Shown here in pieces: positions 6,691 to 9,420 of a DNA stretch of 9,420 nt. This stretch comes from an uncultured Clostridiaceae bacterium. GTDB taxonomy: Bacteria; Bacillota; Clostridia; Lachnospirales; Lachnospiraceae. The notes below the pieces were generated by a model. It searched no databases, was not told the DNA's origin, and saw nothing but the letters and a program-made list of their open reading frames with translations. Every line of letters begins with the position of its first letter. Position 1 is the stretch's first letter. The position numbers and the translations under genes are program-made. The DNA lies in contig CATKZA010000037.1 of assembly GCA_949841235.1 (NCBI GenBank), positions 1-9,420 on the forward strand, in the 5' to 3' direction.

Positions 6691-7254
6691 CTACACGATC
6701 AGGGACGTCAGGTAAGAACGCACCTTGGCCTCTTCCTCCTCGTCCACGTCCTTCTGCGCCATAGCAGATACATCTGCCAGGAAAGCCTTCTCGCTCTCCA
6801 CCACCTTCACGGCATAGCCGCTCCCCCAGTTCCGCACCCCCTCCGTCAGATATTTCTTCACATAGGAAAGATCCTGCTTTCCTTCCCCCAGAAGAGCGAG
6901 AACCTGTCCATTCCCCACCACTGCGAAGTCTAAGTGCATCACCTTCTCTGGAGAGGTAATTACCAGATCCGCATAGAGCATCGCCCCCGGTGCCAGCTTT
7001 TCCCTGACCTTCTCGTAACGCTCCCCGGACACGGAATGATAGGGAAGCATCACGATCAGCGACACCAGAAACCTTGCTCCGGGAAGGACGAACAAGACCT
7101 CAATCACTGTAAATATATTCCTGTTGGACATCTTATTCAGCAATAGCCCCAAAAGGAATATGCCCACCCCGATGGCAGCCATGGCAAGCACTCCCAAAGC
7201 CGCCCGCTTCTTCCTTCCGTCAATATATCCAAGTTCTCCTCTTCCTACCTTCAT
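6691..7254 (-). CDS. Unknown two-helix membrane protein
   Basis: I do not recognise this 187-residue protein. It has a short basic cytoplasmic start, two hydrophobic helices (about 17-39 and 47-71) joined by a short loop, and a soluble C-terminal domain of about 115 residues on the inner side. That domain alternates strands and helices and contains LDFAVVGNGQVLALLGEGK (108-126). The Asp109 ... Glu124-x-Lys126 spacing vaguely recalls NERD or PD-(D/E)xK nuclease folds, but this is weak. It ends in an acidic stretch DVDEEEEAK. I chose the ATG at 7254 because GAGG lies seven bases before it; an in-frame TTG at 7296 would add 14 residues. It sits between an rRNA methyltransferase and a pseudouridine synthase, with small gaps, so it is probably in the same transcript. 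No function is proposed. Confidence 0.78.
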   Translation of the reverse strand: MKVGRGELGYIDGRKKRAALGVLAMAAIGVGIFLLGLLLNKMSNRNIFTVIEVLFVLPGARFLVSLIVMLPYHSVSGERYEKVREKLAPGAMLYADLVITSPEKVMHLDFAVVGNGQVLALLGEGKQDLSYVKKYLTEGVRNWGSGYAVKVVESEKAFLADVSAMAQKDVDEEEEAKVRSYLTSLIV

Positions 7255-7321
7255 CTCTCTTCCTCTCTTCCCGTCATGCTTGCAATTCGCCGTCAAATTT
7301 TAATGTTATTCGCCTCATCCT

Positions 7322-8884
7322 CTACTGATACCGCCAGCCGGGATGGTATTTATTCTTAAGCATCCCACGGCCATTGCCCTGGGCCCATCCCAATCCAAAG
7401 CCATCCACGCTCACCAACACATTTCCCGTCAGAGGTTCCTCCCTCTGCAGCGTCTCTCCTTTGAGATAGCGAATAACCTGCTGATCGTCCCGGCCAAGGG
7501 AAAGCACATTCTCATACTCCCCAGGCTCCAGAGCCAGAGCAAGCTGGGGGCCGGGCTGTACCTTATGCCTCCACCGACACACGGGCAGACCGCCATATAG
7601 CACCCTTAGCCCCCCATGCTCCGGCTCCTGATGGGAATGCCACATAAGCGTATCCTTCTCATAGGTCAGCACTCCGGGAGGCAGAAAAATCTGTTCCAGG
7701 AATCTCCTCACGTCCTCCCCGGCCTCTCCCAGCCCCTTTTCCAGCTTTCTATTTCCGGACAGCAGTTCCACCCCCGGAACACGTCCCCCCGCATCTCGTA
7801 TCGCCTCACAGCCCGTCCCGAACTGCGCCTCCCCATCCTTCGCCCTCTTTCCCGGGTTCGCCATCCCCTCTCCCTCCGAAGAAGGATCATGAATGGAATG
7901 CCCCTTTCGGAGAAGTGCGGCAAAATGCCCCTCCCCCCGCGCTCTGTGGGGAAATATGCGCACGCAGTCCTCCATGGAAGCCACTGGCTCCTCCAGCAGA
8001 TCCGTCCTGCCGGCAGAAAATCCCTCCCGCCGTTCCACGGGACACAGCCCCATGTCCCGGTGCCTGTCCAGCAGCCAGTTAACCGCTCCCTCATCCTCCT
8101 CCACGGAGACGGTACAGGTAGAATAAACCATCATCCCCCCGGGGCGCAGCATGCGGTAGGCCTGTTCCAGAATCTCCCGCTGCAATGGGGCATACCTTTC
8201 CGGCCCCTTTTCCATCCAGTCCTTCACCATCCTGGGTTCCCGGCGAAACATGCCCTCCCCGGAACAGGGGGCATCGATCAAAATCTTATCAAATCCCTGG
8301 GGAAACACCTCTGCCAATCGCTGGGGAGTCTCCGCCGTCACCAGCACATTGGCAATTCCCGCCAGCTGCAGGTTCTTCGTCAGCGCCATGGCTCTGGAAG
8401 CACTCACGTCATTTGCCACCAAAAAGCCCGTCCCGCCAAGCCTGCTTCCCAGCTCCGTTGCCTTCCCCCCGGGGGCGGCGCACAAGTCCAGCACCAAATC
8501 CCCCGGCTCTATGGGGAGGATGCTGGCAGGAATCATGGCACTTGGCTCCTGGATATAATAAAGCCCGGCAAAATAATAGGGATGCTTGGCGGGGGAATGG
8601 ACTCCCCCGGAAAAATAAAATCCCTTCTCGCACCAAGGCACTCCCTCTCCCGAAAACATGGCATGAGCCTGTACCTCTTCCATCGCCCCGGGAGAACCTG
8701 CCCCCTCCCAGCCATTACGCCCCATGCCACAAACCAATTCCCGCCATCTCTCCAGAGAGACTTTGCGGGTGTTCACCCGATAGGCAGAATGGGGAGCCTC
8801 AGAAAGACTTTCCACGTACTCTCCATATTCCTCTCCCAGAAGCCTTTTCATCCTCTGGCAATATTGTTTCGGCAAATCCGCCAT
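7322..8884 (-). CDS. RsmF-like rRNA cytosine-C5 methyltransferase (NOL1/NOP2/Sun family)
   Basis: This SAM-dependent enzyme methylates cytosine C5 in rRNA. In the 520 residues, an N-terminal RNA-binding region (LPKQYCQRMKRLLGEEY, then YRVNTRK) leads to the methyltransferase core: YIQEPSAM, SAM motif I DLCAAPGGK (133-141), motif IV DAPCSGEGMF with Cys207, and motif VI STCTVS with Cys257. The two cysteines are the nucleophile/helper pair of the family. After a variable linker (about 310-385) comes a C-terminal PUA-like part (about 410-520), typical of the longer RsmF/YebU form. I chose the ATG at 8884, six bases after GAGG; an in-frame ATG at 8896 lacks a good site. The gene is 110 bases from the upstream RelA/SpoT gene. 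Family assignment is firm; the exact target cytosine is not determinable here. Confidence 0.94.
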   Translation of the reverse strand: MADLPKQYCQRMKRLLGEEYGEYVESLSEAPHSAYRVNTRKVSLERWRELVCGMGRNGWEGAGSPGAMEEVQAHAMFSGEGVPWCEKGFYFSGGVHSPAKHPYYFAGLYYIQEPSAMIPASILPIEPGDLVLDLCAAPGGKATELGSRLGGTGFLVANDVSASRAMALTKNLQLAGIANVLVTAETPQRLAEVFPQGFDKILIDAPCSGEGMFRREPRMVKDWMEKGPERYAPLQREILEQAYRMLRPGGMMVYSTCTVSVEEDEGAVNWLLDRHRDMGLCPVERREGFSAGRTDLLEEPVASMEDCVRIFPHRARGEGHFAALLRKGHSIHDPSSEGEGMANPGKRAKDGEAQFGTGCEAIRDAGGRVPGVELLSGNRKLEKGLGEAGEDVRRFLEQIFLPPGVLTYEKDTLMWHSHQEPEHGGLRVLYGGLPVCRWRHKVQPGPQLALALEPGEYENVLSLGRDDQQVIRYLKGETLQREEPLTGNVLVSVDGFGLGWAQGNGRGMLKNKYHPGWRYQ

Positions 8885-8994
8885 ACACAACCTCATTTCT
8901 ATATAGGATGCCTCTAAATCGTCGCATCTTGGTACTAATTGCAGCTTTGATTGGAGAGATCTTTACGAACGAACCTAGCATAGTTTTGCACCTT

Positions 8995-9420
8995 CTATTT
9001 GATGCTATTTAAGACGCTCTGTACCCGGTAAGTCTCCGCAATAATGTCCAACTGCTTGCTGAACCTTTTCAGTATCCCAATATCATCCTGCTGGTAGATC
9101 TGGAAAAATTCATTCTGAATCTTATTGACCTCCCGCTCATTTGCCACCTGGTAGAGATTCTCGATATTATTCAAGATATCTGAAATCACGTTGGCCCTCT
9201 GCCGGTTAGAATTCTGGGCATCCATAATCTCATCCCGCACAGAGGCCATCTCCTCGTCCAGGACATTCACCGCATCTGCCGCCCGCAGCAGTCGCTCCCG
9301 CAACTCATCCGGCATGTGCTCCTTATATTTATACTGCAAAGAATGCTCAATCGTTGACCAGAAATTCATGGCAAGCGTCCGGATCTGAATCTCCACTTCC
9401 AGTTTCTTGGCACCCTGAAT
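8995..9420 (-). CDS. RelA/SpoT-domain protein, probable small alarmone synthetase, 5' end missing
   Basis: The window holds the last 141 codons of a protein that enters open from the right edge. The first visible residues contain EVEIQIRTLAMNFWSTIEH, the conserved end of the (p)ppGpp synthetase domain in RelQ/YjbM-type enzymes, which transfer pyrophosphate from ATP to GDP or GTP. The remaining roughly 115 residues are strongly helical and charged (for example NNIENLYQVANEREVNKIQN). They are longer than the tail of B. subtilis YjbM, so this may be a clostridial variant. No hydrolase HD, TGS or ACT domain follows, so it is not a full-length Rel enzyme. The stop is TAG at 8995-8997. Catalytic residues of the N-terminal half cannot be checked. 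Gaps and orientation are compatible with an operon with the methyltransferase, but 110 bases separate them. Confidence 0.85.
   Translation of the reverse strand: MQGAKKLEVEIQIRTLAMNFWSTIEHSLQYKYKEHMPDELRERLLRAADAVNVLDEEMASVRDEIMDAQNSNRQRANVISDILNNIENLYQVANEREVNKIQNEFFQIYQQDDIGILKRFSKQLDIIAETYRVQSVLNSIK

Noticed and set aside
7275..7322. Possible 14-codon peptide (MRRITLKFDGELQA) between the methyltransferase and the membrane protein
   Set aside because: The GAGG before its ATG is directly adjacent, leaving no room for ribosome spacing, and nothing else supports translation.
7616..8917. 433-residue plus-strand ORF opposite the methyltransferase gene
   Set aside because: It is rich in Pro, His, Arg and Ser without recognisable motifs, and lies wholly antisense to a gene with clear catalytic motifs. 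Long open antisense frames are expected in this GC-rich coding stretch.
8961..8980. ACGAACGAACC motif before the methyltransferase considered as a LexA/DinR box
   Set aside because: The two GAAC-like units are direct rather than inverted, and no GTTC arm lies at the required spacing.
8799..8981. 60-residue minus-strand ORF (starts MLGSFVKISPIK) in the gap before the methyltransferase
   Set aside because: AAGGTG lies eight bases before its ATG, but about half of it overlaps the methyltransferase in another frame and the sequence has no family features. The support is too weak to call it.

Overview
The window looks like chromosomal DNA of an anaerobic Firmicute in class Clostridia, probably a Lachnospiraceae-type gut bacterium. 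This is inferred from the gene families (RecU resolvase, a CmpB-type membrane protein, a small-alarmone-synthetase-like protein, an OmpR-type regulator beside a BcrA-like ABC transporter), from purine-rich GGAGG-type ribosome sites, and from the mix of ATG and TTG starts. All confidently called genes lie on the minus strand, so they are read from high to low coordinates.

Right part (about 9420 to 4161): a housekeeping-like run. It opens with the 3' end of a RelA/SpoT-domain protein (8995-9420), followed by an RsmF-like rRNA m5C methyltransferase, an unrecognised two-helix membrane protein, an S4-domain RluD-type pseudouridine synthase, recU, and a CmpB-family membrane protein with a long charged tail. 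From the methyltransferase to the CmpB gene the gaps are about 17 to 70 bases, and I see no terminator, so co-transcription is likely. The 110-base gap after the RelA/SpoT gene leaves open whether it belongs to the same unit. The theme is ribosome maturation and stress or recombination functions.

Middle (3549-4145): one plus-strand ORF, convergent with the housekeeping run. It looks like a fragment of a beta-propeller-type protein, has no clear ribosome site, and may be a remnant.

Left part (3544 to 1): a complete signalling and transport module in the order response regulator, ABC ATPase, ABC-2 permease, sensor histidine kinase (the kinase runs off the left edge). The regulator has its own consensus promoter (TTTACA, 17 bp, TAAAAT with extended -10). 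The gap between regulator and ATPase holds the most striking non-coding structure of the window: four exact copies of CTTTAC at 12, 12 and 11 bp steps, ending 10 bp before an extended -10 TGCTATGAT that has no -35. This is the layout of an OmpR/PhoB-type activator site. The inferred circuit is a constitutively made regulator that, when phosphorylated, switches on transporter plus kinase, giving positive feedback. The kinase has one membrane helix and no outside sensor domain, so the transporter may supply the signal, as in known peptide-antibiotic sensing modules. The substrate cannot be read from the sequence.
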